From assembly GCA_014729315.1 (NCBI GenBank), contig WJKD01000646.1, positions 1-8,280 of the forward strand: DNA of 8,280 nt. Direction: 5' to 3'. The DNA comes from Promethearchaeota archaeon. GTDB lineage: Archaea > Asgardarchaeota > Lokiarchaeia > Sigynarchaeales > SOKP01. A program made the translations under genes and the position numbers. How positions within the stretch are numbered: the first letter of the stretch is position 1; every line of letters begins with the position of its first letter. Below are positions 7,923 through 8,280 of this stretch, piece after piece. The notes beneath the pieces were generated by a model, which saw only the letters and a list, made by a program, of their open reading frames with translations, did not search any database and was not told the origin of the DNA.

Positions 7923-8154
7923 CGCATACCTCCCTGACTGGCTGGTCCATTGTCATCGTAAATTTGAGTTCGGATTTTAAATTCAGTGCAAAGCGACTTT
8001 GGATATCCGAAATGATTTCGATATCCCCATCATCCGCATCGCCGTTTCGATTCAGTAGCAAACCGAGTAGCGGATATTTCGGATAGCGCGGTTCGTGGTG
8101 ACATTCGTTATTGACGAGCGTGATATACGGATGCACCAGTGTGTCAAATTTCAT
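7903..8154 (-). CDS. Small conserved-looking protein of unknown function, coupled to the FMN reductase
   Basis: 83 residues, starting MKFDTLVHPYITLVNN. I do not recognise a named family. It has a hydrophobic first strand, a motif EPRYPKYPLLGLLLN, an acidic stretch GDADDGD, then a probable helix (IQSRFALNLKSEL), a strand and a closing helix, so a small alpha/beta fold is likely. It has no signal peptide or membrane segment. I chose the second of two adjacent ATGs (8152-8154) because GGGGA at 8160-8164 lies five bases away. The ATG at 8155-8157 is only two bases from it. A GTG at 8188-8190 would extend the protein by 12 residues, but those residues come from the leader dyads. The stop codon lies inside the start of the reductase gene. 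The overlap suggests a stoichiometric partner or accessory of the flavoprotein; that is inference. Confidence 0.7.
   Translation of the reverse strand: MKFDTLVHPYITLVNNECHHEPRYPKYPLLGLLLNRNGDADDGDIEIISDIQSRFALNLKSELKFTMTMDQPVREVCDAINAV
7929..7934 (-). promoter_or_regulatory. Shine-Dalgarno of the FMN reductase, inside the upstream gene
   Basis: The minus strand reads GGGAGG here, six bases before the ATG at 7922. It fixes the reductase start and lies within codons of the small upstream gene, a usual arrangement for translational coupling. Confidence 0.8.
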
Positions 8155-8157
8155 CAT

Positions 8158-8190
8158 ATTCCCCAGTGGGAATTTCACGTTATTCCCCAC
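8158..8190 (-). promoter_or_regulatory. Leader with two alternative hairpins or an operator dyad
   Basis: In minus-strand RNA, GUGGGGAAU (8190-8182) can pair with AUUCCCAC (8173-8166) around an 8-base loop, with one bulged G. The same AUUCCC (8173-8168) can instead pair with GGGAAU (8163-8158) around the loop ACUG, giving a 6-bp stem. The second hairpin covers the Shine-Dalgarno and touches the start codon, so the two folds exclude each other and could switch translation. At the DNA level the site is three alternating copies of ATTCCC, which could instead bind a repressor just downstream of the transcription start. Confidence 0.45.
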
Positions 8191-8209
8191 TTGTTTTTAA
8201 TCTAGCGAT

Positions 8210-8238
8210 ATAATAAACAGATTAAAAATAAGAGTCAA
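8210..8238 (-). promoter_or_regulatory. Sigma-70-type promoter of the small protein/FMN reductase operon
   Basis: On the minus strand TTGACT (8238-8233) and TATTAT (8215-8210) are separated by 17 bases, close to the sigma-70 consensus with optimal spacing. Transcription should begin near 8203, giving a leader of about 50 bases that contains the dyads at 8158-8190. Bases 8239-8280 upstream are AT-rich and show nothing else I can support. Confidence 0.7.
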
Positions 8239-8280
8239 GCGTTTTCAGTTTTTGGTTTAAATTTTTTTCGATACGATTCA

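Noticed and set aside
8209..8214. TATAAT on the plus strand as a divergent promoter leading out of the window
   Set aside because: No -35 element is found at proper spacing, and the bases overlap the well-formed minus-strand -10 box.
1..8280. CRISPR array, tRNA, transposase or phage integrase
   Set aside because: No spaced identical repeats, cloverleaf sequence, or recombinase motifs were seen on either strand, so the route by which the AT-rich block arrived is not visible.

Overview
The window is bacterial DNA from an organism I cannot name. A methyltransferase fragment on the left and a flavodoxin-type operon on the right look like ordinary chromosomal genes of moderate to high GC. Between them, from about 324 to 7253, lies a strikingly AT-rich block with two large plus-strand genes. 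The flanking right-hand operon uses a near-consensus sigma-70 promoter and clear Shine-Dalgarno sequences. Neither AT-rich gene has a recognisable Shine-Dalgarno. This contrast suggests the central block was acquired horizontally. The lack of Shine-Dalgarno sites resembles Bacteroidota-type genes, but that is only a hint about the donor.

Layout. 1-323 (+): last 106 residues of a class I SAM-dependent methyltransferase. 324-606: intergenic AT-rich region containing a degenerate 7-base tandem repeat that reads one way in its left block (348-422) and the other way in its right block (445-492), giving an imperfect dyad. 607-3111 (+): 834-residue membrane protein with a probable Ig-like/fibronectin III ectodomain, four more membrane segments and a large domain predicted to be cytoplasmic. 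3151-7194 (+): 1347-residue NACHT-type STAND NTPase with a long helical middle and a C-terminal PD-(D/E)XK nuclease-like domain. 7254-7922 (-): NAD(P)H-dependent FMN reductase of the flavodoxin-like fold, convergent with the NTPase. 7903-8154 (-): small uncharacterised protein whose gene overlaps the reductase start by 20 bases. 8158-8238: promoter and a leader with two mutually exclusive hairpins, one of which would bury the Shine-Dalgarno.

How the genes may work together. The central pair lie 39 bases apart on one strand and are probably co-transcribed. STAND NTPases that carry nuclease effectors are a known class of anti-phage sensors (Avs and bNACHT families). Here the nuclease sits at the C terminus, nothing precedes the NTPase, and the partner is a multi-pass membrane protein with an adhesion-like exterior. 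I infer a candidate two-component, membrane-linked defence system. This pairing does not match a system I can name, so it is the main point of interest. The right-hand operon probably has an unrelated redox role.
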